In this document: positions 17,855-26,020 of the stretch, one piece after another
Layout of the letters: every line of letters begins with the position of its first letter
How positions within the stretch are numbered: position 1 is the first letter of the stretch
Assembly: GCF_003576455.2 (NCBI RefSeq)
Contig: NZ_CP032869.1
Coordinates: forward strand, 2,294,001 to 2,358,000
Direction of reading: 5' to 3'
DNA length: 64,000 nt
Source of the DNA: Mucilaginibacter celer
GTDB taxonomy: Bacteria > Bacteroidota > Bacteroidia > Sphingobacteriales > Sphingobacteriaceae
The notes under the pieces: generated by a model
The model's database searches: none
Told to the model about the DNA's origin: nothing
Seen by the model: the letters and a program-made list of their open reading frames with translations, nothing else
Position numbers and translations under genes: made by a program

Positions 17855-18799
17855 ATGAACAGCAGGCTCGGTACAAAATATTTCCAGGTATCACAGAGGG
17901 TATGGGGAACCAAACTCTTATTTGTAAACATTTATATGATAGCCAACCGCCCCGGTGCAGCAAAAGGCTGGGTGTTGGTTGATACAGGTTTAAAAGGTTC
18001 GGCCAATAAAATCATTACAATGGCCGAAAATTTGTTTGGCCCCGGCACACGCCCTGCAGCCATTGTACTTACCCACGGGCATGCCGACCATGCAGGCGGC
18101 CTTGACGAGCTTTTAAAAATATGGAATAACGTTCCGGTTTATGCGCATGCTATGGAATTACCTTATTTAACCGGCTTGTCATCCTATCCGCCCGCCGATC
18201 CGTCATTAAAAGATGGCTTAATGAGTGTGTTATCGGCATTTTTTCCGCTTACTCCCTTTAATTTTGGCAGCAGGATAAAGGCTATTGATATGGAGCAGGG
18301 CATCCCCGAACTGCCGGAGTGGAGAGTTGTACATACGCCCGGTCATTCGCCGGGCCATATTTCGTTGTTTTTGCCGGTAAACTCAACCCTGATAGTTGGC
18401 GATGCGTTTTCAACCACCAAAGCCGAATCGGCCATTTATTCATTCGGCTCTATCAAAAAGCTCACCGGCCCGCCAAGATACCTTACAAGTGATTGGGAGG
18501 CAGCTGCCGAAGCGGTACGTAAACTGGCGGCATTACACCCGCGTACAGTTGGCCCTGGCCACGGCCCGGTGATGCGTGGGCGGGAGTTTCAGGATGACCT
18601 GCGCGAGCTTGCCGATTATTTTGAGGAGATAGCCATACCTGCCGTTGGGCGTTATGTAGGGCATCCGGCTACAGCAGATGAAATGGGGGTGAAGTTTATT
18701 CCGCCGCGTGTAAGCAGCGGTTTGCTGAAGGCAACGGTGGGAGTGGCGGCGGCTTTAACGGCGTTTTTTGTTATAAGAGGGCTACAGAATAAGTTATAA
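17855..18799 (+). CDS. MBL-fold metallo-hydrolase
   Basis: 314 residues. The zinc signature THGHADHAGG starts near residue 73; further ligands lie in HTPGHSPGHISLF, VGDAFST and VGPGHGPVM. This is a glyoxalase II/beta-lactamase-like hydrolase with an extra C-terminal tail that ends in a hydrophobic segment (VAAALTAFFVIRG), possibly a membrane anchor. Single gene; substrate unknown. Confidence 0.85.
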   Translation: MNSRLGTKYFQVSQRVWGTKLLFVNIYMIANRPGAAKGWVLVDTGLKGSANKIITMAENLFGPGTRPAAIVLTHGHADHAGGLDELLKIWNNVPVYAHAMELPYLTGLSSYPPADPSLKDGLMSVLSAFFPLTPFNFGSRIKAIDMEQGIPELPEWRVVHTPGHSPGHISLFLPVNSTLIVGDAFSTTKAESAIYSFGSIKKLTGPPRYLTSDWEAAAEAVRKLAALHPRTVGPGHGPVMRGREFQDDLRELADYFEEIAIPAVGRYVGHPATADEMGVKFIPPRVSSGLLKATVGVAAALTAFFVIRGLQNKL

Positions 18800-18810
18800 T
18801 CCAATAATAA

Positions 18811-18970
18811 CTACTCGCCCGCCGTAGAACCTAAGGGTGCTCTCCGAGAGACCCTGAGGGAACGAAGAAAAAAAATCCCCTCTTTACGCGCCAGCGTAGA
18901 AGAGGGTGACAAGCGCAGCGATGTCGGAGTGAGTAAAATCGCTGCGTTACTTGAAGCCAATATTTTGTAA
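18811..18970. repeat. Intergenic element with imperfect hairpin
   Basis: ccctctttacgc (from 18878) nearly pairs with gcgtagaagaggg (18894-18906), next to gcgcagcgatgtcggagtgagt. It looks like a dispersed non-coding element between convergent genes, but I see no second copy here. Confidence 0.35.
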
Positions 18971-18973
18971 TGA

Positions 18974-19651
18974 CTACGATTTCTGAGCCGCCTCAATAGC
19001 CGCCGGTAATGATTTGCCAATATCATTTCCACCTAACTGCAAAAAGCGGATAATCCCCTTAGCATCAATTACCATCGAGGTAGGGTAGTTTGATACATGA
19101 TAAGCCCTGGCAATCTCGGTTGTTTTAGGAATCAGTGCATACTCAAACGGATGGGCTTTTAAAAATGTTTTTATAGCCGCGCTGTCATCACGCCCCATTG
19201 CCAGGAAAACAACACCGGCTGCGCTGTATTGCTTTTTAATTTCGTTTAGCTTTGGCATCTCTTCAATGCAGGGCACGCAGGTAGTAAACCAAAAATTAAG
19301 TACTACAGTTTTGCCTTTAAGCGCCGCCATCGACCATTTTTTGCCACTGATATCAGTAAGGCTAAAATCGGGGGCTGGCTGGTTAAGCATTTTTTCGAGA
19401 TTGGCTTTCTTTGCGGCAGCCTCTTTTAAAAACTCATCCGTCATGGGCGTAATGTGGATTTCATCAGGATGTTTATCGTCATGACTCATCATAAAACCAC
19501 GGTTCCCCCAGGCTTTTTCAACACTGTCGAGTTTATTAGCAGTTACCACCTTACCATCTGGCAAAATGTATTTAGCATTATCGGGCAGGCCCTGGGCCAT
19601 AGCGCCTAATATTAAACAGTTGCATAAAGCAAGTAAAAGAATTTTTTTCAT
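18974..19651 (-). CDS. TlpA/ResA-like thioredoxin-fold protein, exported
   Basis: 225 residues. Signal peptide MKKILLLALCNCLILGAMAQ; thioredoxin domain from about residue 91 (APDFSLTDISGKKWSMAALKG) with active site FTTCVPCIEEMPK (Cys125, Cys128) and cis-proline region NYPTSMVIDAKG. The AhpC/TSA-Redoxin type suggests a periplasmic disulfide reductase, as used for cytochrome maturation or surface proteins. It is divergent from the two-component operon, and the shared gap holds three TGTTAAC repeats. Confidence 0.88.
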   Translation of the reverse strand: MKKILLLALCNCLILGAMAQGLPDNAKYILPDGKVVTANKLDSVEKAWGNRGFMMSHDDKHPDEIHITPMTDEFLKEAAAKKANLEKMLNQPAPDFSLTDISGKKWSMAALKGKTVVLNFWFTTCVPCIEEMPKLNEIKKQYSAAGVVFLAMGRDDSAAIKTFLKAHPFEYALIPKTTEIARAYHVSNYPTSMVIDAKGIIRFLQLGGNDIGKSLPAAIEAAQKS

Positions 19652-19704
19652 GGTGCTAATTTGATTTTGTTTGATACAAAATTACCACCGGTGGCAGCCT
19701 GCAA

Positions 19705-19742
19705 TGTTAACAGTGCAAAGTTTAGTGTTAACTAATGTTAAC
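19705..19742. promoter_or_regulatory. Three phased TGTTAAC direct repeats upstream of the two-component operon
   Basis: TGTTAAC occurs at 19705-19711, 19726-19732 and 19736-19742: starts are 21 and 10 bp apart, about two and one helical turns. OmpR-family regulators usually bind direct repeats ~10-11 bp apart, and the cluster lies 28 bp upstream of the -7 box of the kinase gene. Candidate autoregulatory site. Confidence 0.5.
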
Positions 19743-19769
19743 CCTAAATAAATAACGAACTGTTAGCCA

Positions 19770-19777
19770 TATCTTTG
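19770..19777 (+). promoter_or_regulatory. -7 box (TATCTTTG) directly before the histidine kinase
   Basis: Exact TAnnTTTG match six bases before the GTG at 19784. No clear TTG at -33, which would fit an activated promoter. Confidence 0.5.
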
Positions 19778-19783
19778 TGTATA

Positions 19784-21133
19784 GTGAAAAAGAGACTTGT
19801 ATTTATTTTTATAGCGGCGGCATCAACGGCATTCGGTATTATCCTGTTCCAGGTGTACTGGGTTTATAATTCGTATAAAACCGGCGAACGTAACTTTAAA
19901 AATACGGCTACCAATGCCTTGGTACGCAGCATTGAAACGTATCAGTTACAACAAAACGAATTACCCACCTCGTTAAAATACAAAGTGCCCACCTTAACAT
20001 TTTTTAGGCGAACAATACCTAATCGCGATGCAATAGCCCTCGATTCATCAAAGGTACTCAAGAGGTTTAATGCCGAGTTTTTAACTGTAGCAATAGATAA
20101 AAATAATTTACAAGTAGTGAAAGCAATGGTAGCGCGTCTGTTGTCGCAGCAACTACATAAACCACTTAACCTGGATACTTTAACCCATGTTTTTAAAGGC
20201 GAGCTGAAAAAAGAAAATATCAATATTCCTTTTAAGCTGGTCATTCTCCGTAATCAGCTTAAAATACCTCCCGGCGAAATTGCCGCAGTTGTTAATTTCT
20301 ATAAGTCGCCGGTAGTTGTTAAAGCAGAGGTAAATAGCAATAGCCTGTTGCTGGCCCAAAATGTTATGCCTGCCCTGGTTTCGCTGGTGCTCATCCTGCT
20401 TTCGGCTGGGAGCCTGTTTTATATGGGTGTTGTTATTAAACGGCAGATGCAACTGGATGGTATCAAAAATGATTTCATCAACAACATTACCCACGAGTTG
20501 CGTACACCTATAACCATCCTCAAGTCATCAAACGAAGCGATGGCCCAGTTTGGCGCCGCTGCCGATCCGGAGAAACTTGAGCGGTACCTTAAAATAAACA
20601 CGGCAGTTTTAGATAAGCTTGAAAGTAATGTAGATAGGGTGCTTGAAATTACCGGCTACGAACAGGGCGTGAAACCGGCAAACCTGCAAAGCGTAAACCT
20701 TTGCCTGTTGATAACGCGGGTTATTGAGCGTTTTAATTTGTACGATAGTACGATAAAATTGCAATATGATATTCAAAGCGATCACCTGGTAACTGATGCC
20801 TTTATAATTGATACCATATTGAGTAACCTTATTGATAACGCCATCAAGTACGGAGGTGCAGAGGTAGAGATCCGAATCGACGTAACCGCGCTTGCCAACG
20901 GCTGGCAATTGCAGGTTGCTGATACCGGCCCTGGCATATCAGCTGCGCATTTGCCGTATATATTTGACAAGTTTTACCGTATCCAAAGCGGCGACCTGCA
21001 TGATGTAAAAGGGTATGGCCTCGGGCTAAGTTATGTTAAACAACTGGTTAATACATTAGCCGGAACTATCGCCGTAGCCAGCAAGTTAAACAAAGGCACC
21101 ACGTTCACCATTCAATTCCCGCTTAATGGATAA
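19784..21133 (+). CDS. Sensor histidine kinase
   Basis: 449 residues from GTG 19784; a TTG at 19775 is in frame but overlaps the -7 box. Two membrane helices (about 5-27 and 190-213) bracket a ~160-residue extracytoplasmic sensor. The HisKA helix NNITHELRTPITILKSSNE carries the phospho-histidine (about His237), then N box LIDNAIKYG, G1 DTGPGIS and G2 GYGLGLSYVK. It overlaps the response regulator by 8 bp, so the two proteins are made together. The signal is unknown. Confidence 0.92.
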   Translation: MKKRLVFIFIAAASTAFGIILFQVYWVYNSYKTGERNFKNTATNALVRSIETYQLQQNELPTSLKYKVPTLTFFRRTIPNRDAIALDSSKVLKRFNAEFLTVAIDKNNLQVVKAMVARLLSQQLHKPLNLDTLTHVFKGELKKENINIPFKLVILRNQLKIPPGEIAAVVNFYKSPVVVKAEVNSNSLLLAQNVMPALVSLVLILLSAGSLFYMGVVIKRQMQLDGIKNDFINNITHELRTPITILKSSNEAMAQFGAAADPEKLERYLKINTAVLDKLESNVDRVLEITGYEQGVKPANLQSVNLCLLITRVIERFNLYDSTIKLQYDIQSDHLVTDAFIIDTILSNLIDNAIKYGGAEVEIRIDVTALANGWQLQVADTGPGISAAHLPYIFDKFYRIQSGDLHDVKGYGLGLSYVKQLVNTLAGTIAVASKLNKGTTFTIQFPLNG

Positions 21134-21821
21134 GATAAAAGTGTTATTGGTTGAGGATGAGCCGGTGCTGGCTTCGATAGTGCGCGAATCGTTAGAAACC
21201 CGGGGCTTTGCCATAACGGTGGCCGGCAATGGGGTGGAAGGATGGAGCATGTTCAATTTAAACAAACCAGATGTATGCGTGGTAGATGTAATGATGCCGC
21301 GTAAAGACGGTTTTTCGCTGGTGCAGGATATTCGCCGGGTTGATGAGCTGGTACCGGTTATATTTTTAACGGCCCGCACCCAAACGGAAGATGTTTTAAA
21401 AGGATTTGAAATAGGTGCCGACGATTATATGAAAAAGCCATTCAGCATGGAAGAGCTGATAGTGCGCTTAAAAGCCCTTGTACGTCGTAAGGCAGCCCGC
21501 CCCGTACTGCATAATACGGCCGAGGAAATCAGCATCGGCAATAGTTTTTTCAATTATCAAAAACTCCAGTTTTACTGCCACGAAAATTTCTGCAACCTCT
21601 CGCAACGGGAAGCTGATTTGCTGTTATTACTGATAGATCATAAAAATCGCCTCCTTGAACGGAAAACTGCATTAATGAAACTTTGGGGGGATGACAGCCC
21701 CTTTAACGCCCGCAGCATGGATGTTTATATCACACGCCTCCGCAAATTCATCAAAGGCGATTCATCGCTCGAAATTATTAATATCCGTGGCCACGGCTAT
21801 AAGCTGTTGGAAAGTAAATAA
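21126..21821 (+). CDS. OmpR-family response regulator
   Basis: 231 residues. Receiver domain residues 1-118 with acidic pocket VEDEP, phospho-acceptor Asp54 (VVDVMMPRKDG) and KPFSMEEL lysine; winged helix from ~130 with RSMDVYITRLRKFI and the wing NIRGHGYKL. Partner of the overlapping kinase gene. The phased TGTTAAC repeats at 19705-19742 are the natural candidate for its own binding site. Confidence 0.93.
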   Translation: MDKIKVLLVEDEPVLASIVRESLETRGFAITVAGNGVEGWSMFNLNKPDVCVVDVMMPRKDGFSLVQDIRRVDELVPVIFLTARTQTEDVLKGFEIGADDYMKKPFSMEELIVRLKALVRRKAARPVLHNTAEEISIGNSFFNYQKLQFYCHENFCNLSQREADLLLLLIDHKNRLLERKTALMKLWGDDSPFNARSMDVYITRLRKFIKGDSSLEIINIRGHGYKLLESK

Positions 21822-21842
21822 CCCGTAAAAGCGATTAAAACT

Positions 21843-21850
21843 TACCTTTG
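21843..21850 (+). promoter_or_regulatory. -7 box (TACCTTTG) before the DUF3820 gene
   Basis: Exact TAnnTTTG match five bases before the GTG at 21856, implying a start-codon-proximal transcription start. Confidence 0.45.
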
Positions 21851-21855
21851 CCTCC

Positions 21856-22110
21856 GTGGAAAACATTACACCCAACCCGCAGGTATTAATTGATATTGTA
21901 CAAACCCGCATGCCTTACGGTAAGTATAAAGGCACTATTATTGCCGATATCCCTATCAGTTATTTAGAGTGGATGGCCGGCAAAGGATTTACCAAAGACA
22001 AGCTGGGCATGCTGCTTTCAACTACGTTCGAGATCAAAACCAATGGCCTAAGCGAGATTTTGTTTATGGTGAAGAAAAACCTTGCCCAGGCAAATAAAGG
22101 TTCAAAGTAA
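21856..22110 (+). CDS. DUF3820 family protein
   Basis: 84 residues, GTG start. The core PYGKYKGTIIADIPISYLEWM matches the compact DUF3820 domain, also found attached to exonuclease-like proteins and once labelled a quorum-sensing-regulated virulence factor. No signal or membrane segment. Biochemical role unknown; the PxGKxKG stretch suggests nucleic-acid or nucleotide binding, which is inference. Confidence 0.8.
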   Translation: MENITPNPQVLIDIVQTRMPYGKYKGTIIADIPISYLEWMAGKGFTKDKLGMLLSTTFEIKTNGLSEILFMVKKNLAQANKGSK

Positions 22111-22329
22111 TTTTACCGCGTCCGTTGCTGGTGCACGCGTGCCGCGTGTGCCGTTTAGTCAAGTGGACAACCTGATAAACCTGTTGTATAGCTTAGCACG
22201 ATGACCACAAGCGGGGACGCTTGCGGTAGCCTTATAATAAAAAGGAAATCGGCAAAAAAATCGCAAACTGAATGCTGCAAACTGGATACTGCTTACTGCA
22301 AACTGGATACTGAACACCGCAAACTAAAC
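22111..22329. repeat. Intergenic region with ctgcaaactggatactg microsatellite
   Basis: From about 22264 to 22327 the units aaactgaatgctgc, aaactggatactgcttactgc and aaactggatactgaacaccgc repeat. It is one of several actg-rich simple repeats in the window (see prmC). No gene seen. Confidence 0.6.
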
Positions 22330-23454
22330 TCAAAGCCTGTTAAACCATCCTTTTTTCCAAAACACAAATATCTGTACAACGGCTATCAGCAGCATAAATA
22401 CAATGGCATAAATATACCCATGATGCCAGTAAAGCTCGGGCATATTATCCGGAATGATATGCCCTTTGTCATCCTGCCGGGCAAAGTTCATCCCGTAAAT
22501 ACCTGCTATAAAAGTAAGAGGGATAAAAATTACCGAGATAATGGTGAGCACCTTCATAATCTCGTTCATGCGGTTGCTTACCATCGATAGGTACAGATCG
22601 ATAATACTTGAAGTAACCTCCTTATAATTCTCAATCAAATCCATAGCCTGGATGCAATGGTCATAAGCATCGCGCAGGTAAAGTTTCACCTCAGGCGTAA
22701 TCAGCGGACTTTCCGACCGGATCATATCATTGATCTTGTCCCGCTCGGGCCAGCTGGCGCGGCGTACCACAATAAGGGTGCGCTTCAGTTGCTGGGCATT
22801 AAACATAATGGTTTTATCGGCACTCAGGTAAAGCTTGTCTTCAAGCGCATCAAGGTGGTCGCCAATTTCGGCCAGCAACACAAAATAGTTATCAATAATG
22901 GTATCGGTAAGCGCATAACACATGTAACCCGGACCAGCCGTGCGGATAGAACCTTTGCCAGCTTTTAATCGTGCTTTTACAGCCTCAAAACGATTATCGT
23001 CATGATCCTCCTCAAAACTGATGATGATGTTATCTTTAATGATAGCCGAAAACTGGCAGTTAACAATCTCACCCTCTTTACTGAAATGAACTATACGACT
23101 GGTACAAAAGGCATATTCATCGTACTCATCAAACTTTGGCCGCTGGTGGGTGTTGGCAATATCCTCCAGAACCAACGCGTTGATGCTGCAATGCTCGCCA
23201 ATCTGTTCAATTAATGATGCATCGCCCAGTCCGTTTATTTTTATCCAGTGGGTATGGTTATCGCATTTGTTTAATTGCTTTAAAACAGCTTTAATATCCC
23301 GGCCTTCGCAGGTTACAAGTTCATCTTTATTGTACGAATAAGCTGATATTATAGGCTTCAGGGCATCTTCGGCCACCCTGATCATGCCTGGCCTGTCGCC
23401 AACTTCGCCTGCACGCTTGTGTTTTTTAAAGCGTAAACGCTTCATCCCGTTCAT
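22330..23454 (-). CDS. corA: CorA-family magnesium/cobalt transporter
   Basis: 374 residues: a cytoplasmic funnel domain, long helix, then two C-terminal membrane helices. The signature YGMNF ends the first helix near residue 320 (FIPLTFIAGIYGMNF), and a second helix YIYAIVFMLLIAVVQIFVFW precedes the basic tail KKGWFNRL. It forms a pentameric inner-membrane Mg2+ channel. Its ATG follows the wbqC stop without gap, so the two are cotranscribed. A second Mg2+ transporter, mgtE, lies at 33690. Confidence 0.92.
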   Translation of the reverse strand: MNGMKRLRFKKHKRAGEVGDRPGMIRVAEDALKPIISAYSYNKDELVTCEGRDIKAVLKQLNKCDNHTHWIKINGLGDASLIEQIGEHCSINALVLEDIANTHQRPKFDEYDEYAFCTSRIVHFSKEGEIVNCQFSAIIKDNIIISFEEDHDDNRFEAVKARLKAGKGSIRTAGPGYMCYALTDTIIDNYFVLLAEIGDHLDALEDKLYLSADKTIMFNAQQLKRTLIVVRRASWPERDKINDMIRSESPLITPEVKLYLRDAYDHCIQAMDLIENYKEVTSSIIDLYLSMVSNRMNEIMKVLTIISVIFIPLTFIAGIYGMNFARQDDKGHIIPDNMPELYWHHGYIYAIVFMLLIAVVQIFVFWKKGWFNRL

Positions 23455-24066
23455 TTACAAATAGTTTATGGTTTGCGGTCCCTGGTTAAACAGCAAATCC
23501 ACAATGCTTAGGTTCTTTTTAAAGCCCTGACGGTCTTCAAACACCTGGAAATAGGGTTTCTGCTGCATCTCCGTTTCTTTTTTAGGGTGAATAGCATGCC
23601 GAAAATCGTGCAGGTTGGCGTAATCAGCTTTGTACTCATCCGTGTACGTTATTTCTGTTTTTATTTTAGTGAGCTTTAGCAGCAGGTTGAAAAGCTCCTG
23701 GTTATAATCAAATAAAAACTCAAATTGTTTTTCATAAAACGGCGCGAAGTCGTTTTCATAATATTCAAAATAAGCCGAGCGGCGGTAACAGGCCTGAAGG
23801 CTTTGCCAGTGCAGGCGCTGCCACCTGAAATCGTAACTTATTTTTACATCTTTTACAACGGTATGGTTCTTTGAACCTTTTATAACGGGTACCACCAGGG
23901 CCAGTACGCCATCGGGGGTATAAATGTTTGCCCGGTTGCGGTAAGTTTGTTTAGGAAAATGCTCTTCTCTTTCTATCAGTATATCAGGCTTGTACGTGTT
24001 TAACTGTACAAAATACTCTATCGGCGGAAGATAAAACATGGGTAACACAGCACCTTTTTCAATCAT
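23455..24066 (-). CDS. WbqC family protein
   Basis: 203 residues from the ATG at 24066; the frame extends upstream only through a TTG. The start LPMFYLPPIEYF and later RWQRLHWQSLQACYRRSAYFEYY match the WbqC-like family, sometimes found in O-antigen clusters and in Bacteroidota as a conserved single gene. Biochemical role is not settled; acyl or aminoacyl transfer to sugars has been suggested. It is divergent from the acyltransferase gene and in line with corA. Confidence 0.85.
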   Translation of the reverse strand: MIEKGAVLPMFYLPPIEYFVQLNTYKPDILIEREEHFPKQTYRNRANIYTPDGVLALVVPVIKGSKNHTVVKDVKISYDFRWQRLHWQSLQACYRRSAYFEYYENDFAPFYEKQFEFLFDYNQELFNLLLKLTKIKTEITYTDEYKADYANLHDFRHAIHPKKETEMQQKPYFQVFEDRQGFKKNLSIVDLLFNQGPQTINYL

Positions 24067-24072
24067 ATATTT

Positions 24073-24080
24073 TATGTTTG
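24073..24080 (+). promoter_or_regulatory. -7 box (TATGTTTG) of the acyltransferase-glycosyltransferase pair
   Basis: Exact TAnnTTTG match 21 bases before the ATG at 24102; no certain -33. Confidence 0.45.
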
Positions 24081-24101
24081 TGTTCAAAATTGGTTAAAAT
24101 A

Positions 24102-24986
24102 ATGATAAAAAAGGGTCTTGATAAGTTAGGTATATTAATTTTATATCTGATCTCGCTGCTTCCCTTTTGGTTTTTATATATTTTATCCGATATTTCATTC
24201 GTTATCATCTATCACCTGGTGCATTACCGCCGGGATGTGGTACAGCAAAATCTTCGTAACGCTTTCCCCGAAAAATCAGAAAAAGAGCGCCAGGATATCG
24301 AACGTAAATACTACCGCTATCTTTCCGATTTGATGGTGGAAACTATTAAGATGATCACCGTATCAGAAAAGCAGATGCGCAAAAGGGTAGTGGCTACCAA
24401 CTCCGATTTGGTTTTTGAATATTTTGAAAAAGGTAAAAGCATTATAGCAGTGGCCGGTCATTATTGCAACTGGGAAATGGCGGCGCTTAACTTTAATTTT
24501 GTTACCGATAAGCGCTTTATGATTGTTTACAAGCCGCTTACCAATAAAACGTTTAATGATTTTTTTATCGAGATCCGTTCGCGTTTTGGTGGCCAACCGA
24601 TAGCCATGAAGCAAACCTTGCGCAAAATGATCGAGTATCGCAAGGAGCTTACCGTAAGTGTTTTGGTGGGCGACCAAACCCCGGTAATGAGCGAAGTAAA
24701 CTATTTTACCAATTTTTTAAACCAGCCAACAGCGGTTTTTCTTGGGATTGAAAAAATTGCCAAAACTATTGATGCAGCCGTTGTTTTTTACGACATGCGC
24801 CGGGTAAAACGCGGATATTATGAATATACGCTGATACCCTTAACAGAAACGCCTAAACAAACAGCCGAATACGAAATAACTGTTATGCACGTGCAATATT
24901 TGGAAAAAGTGATCAGGAGGGAACCACAGTACTGGCTATGGTCGCACAGGAGGTGGAAGTTTAAGCCGGAGGATTTACATAGATGA
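24102..24986 (+). CDS. LpxL/HtrB-like lysophospholipid or lipid A acyltransferase
   Basis: 294 residues from ATG 24102; the frame upstream has only a TTG. An N-terminal membrane helix (LGILILYLISLLPFWFLYIL) precedes the acyltransferase core with the HX4E motif GHYCNWEM (His about 120, Glu about 125) and a second block VLVGDQTPV. These enzymes add secondary acyl chains to lipid A at the inner membrane. Bacteroidota typically have one such gene. Its stop overlaps the next glycosyltransferase start by 4 bp, suggesting joint action in the envelope. Confidence 0.88.
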   Translation: MIKKGLDKLGILILYLISLLPFWFLYILSDISFVIIYHLVHYRRDVVQQNLRNAFPEKSEKERQDIERKYYRYLSDLMVETIKMITVSEKQMRKRVVATNSDLVFEYFEKGKSIIAVAGHYCNWEMAALNFNFVTDKRFMIVYKPLTNKTFNDFFIEIRSRFGGQPIAMKQTLRKMIEYRKELTVSVLVGDQTPVMSEVNYFTNFLNQPTAVFLGIEKIAKTIDAAVVFYDMRRVKRGYYEYTLIPLTETPKQTAEYEITVMHVQYLEKVIRREPQYWLWSHRRWKFKPEDLHR

Positions 24987-26020
24987 CCCATAAACCCAAA
25001 GTTGCTGTAGTTATTTTAAACTGGAACGGCCTAAAATATCTTAAACAATTCCTCCCCTCGGTTTTAGCATCTACCTGGCCCAACCTGGATATTGTGATGG
25101 GTGATAATGCTTCGTCGGATGATTCCGTTGCTTTTATGCGCGAGAATTATCCATCCGTAAGGATCATTCAAAACGATAAAAATTACGGGTTTACGGGCGG
25201 CTACAACCGGGTGCTGGCGCAGGTGGAGGCCGATTACTACATCCTGCTTAATTCGGATGTAGAGGTAACCCCAAATTGGATTGAGCCCGTTATCGAATTG
25301 ATGGAAAGCGATAGCCTGATAGCTGCCGCTGCTCCTAAAATACGCTCATACGCGCAAAAAGAATATTTTGAGCATGCCGGTGCGGCCGGTGGCTTTATTG
25401 ATAAGCATGGCTACCCGTTTTGCCGCGGTCGTATTTTTTACGAGCTGGAAAAAGACAATGGACAGTACGATGAATCGGGCGAGGTTTTCTGGGCTTCCGG
25501 GGCATCGCTATTCATCAAAAAACAGGTATGGGATGAATCGGGCGGCTTTGACGAAGGTTTCTTCGCCCACATGGAAGAGATCGACCTTTGCTGGCGGTTG
25601 AAAAATATGGGTTATAAGGTGATGTACTGTGCGAAATCAACCATTTACCATGTTGGCGGAGGAACGCTCAATGCAGAAAATCCATTTAAAACTTATCTTA
25701 ACTTCAGGAACAACCTATTGCTTATTAAAAAGAACCTGCCATTTTGGAGGGCGTTCTACGTTATCAGTCTCCGTTTTATAATGGACCTGCTGGCCTTGTT
25801 TCGCTTTTTAATGGAAGGTAAACGCAAAGATGCCTGGGCAGTGAGCCGCGCGCACCAAAGCATTGTGGTAAGCCTTTTTAAGAAGGCAAAAGGCGAAAGG
25901 TTAAAGCCGAAAGGTGTTGCCGAGCCAAACACTAAAGGCATTTTCAAGGCCAGTATTGTTTGGGCTTTCTTTGTTAAAAAGAAAACCCGTTTTACTGATC
26001 TTGATCCTTCGGAGCTTTAG
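24983..26020 (+). CDS. Family 2 glycosyltransferase
   Basis: 345 residues. GT-A fold: VVILNWNGLKYLKQFLPSVL at the start, then YILLNSDVEVTPNW (metal-binding DXD-type) near residue 90 and EVFWASGASLFIKK plus GGFDEGFFAHMEEIDLCWRL typical of rhamnosyltransferase-like GT2. The C-terminal tail contains KKAKGERLKPKGVAEP, encoded by an aaagcgaaagg-type simple repeat, probably inserted. The last 29 bp overlap the convergent mscS gene. Confidence 0.9.
   Translation: MTHKPKVAVVILNWNGLKYLKQFLPSVLASTWPNLDIVMGDNASSDDSVAFMRENYPSVRIIQNDKNYGFTGGYNRVLAQVEADYYILLNSDVEVTPNWIEPVIELMESDSLIAAAAPKIRSYAQKEYFEHAGAAGGFIDKHGYPFCRGRIFYELEKDNGQYDESGEVFWASGASLFIKKQVWDESGGFDEGFFAHMEEIDLCWRLKNMGYKVMYCAKSTIYHVGGGTLNAENPFKTYLNFRNNLLLIKKNLPFWRAFYVISLRFIMDLLALFRFLMEGKRKDAWAVSRAHQSIVVSLFKKAKGERLKPKGVAEPNTKGIFKASIVWAFFVKKKTRFTDLDPSEL

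Noticed and set aside
22201..22590. 129-codon plus-strand ORF
   Set aside because: Made of microsatellite and the antisense of corA.
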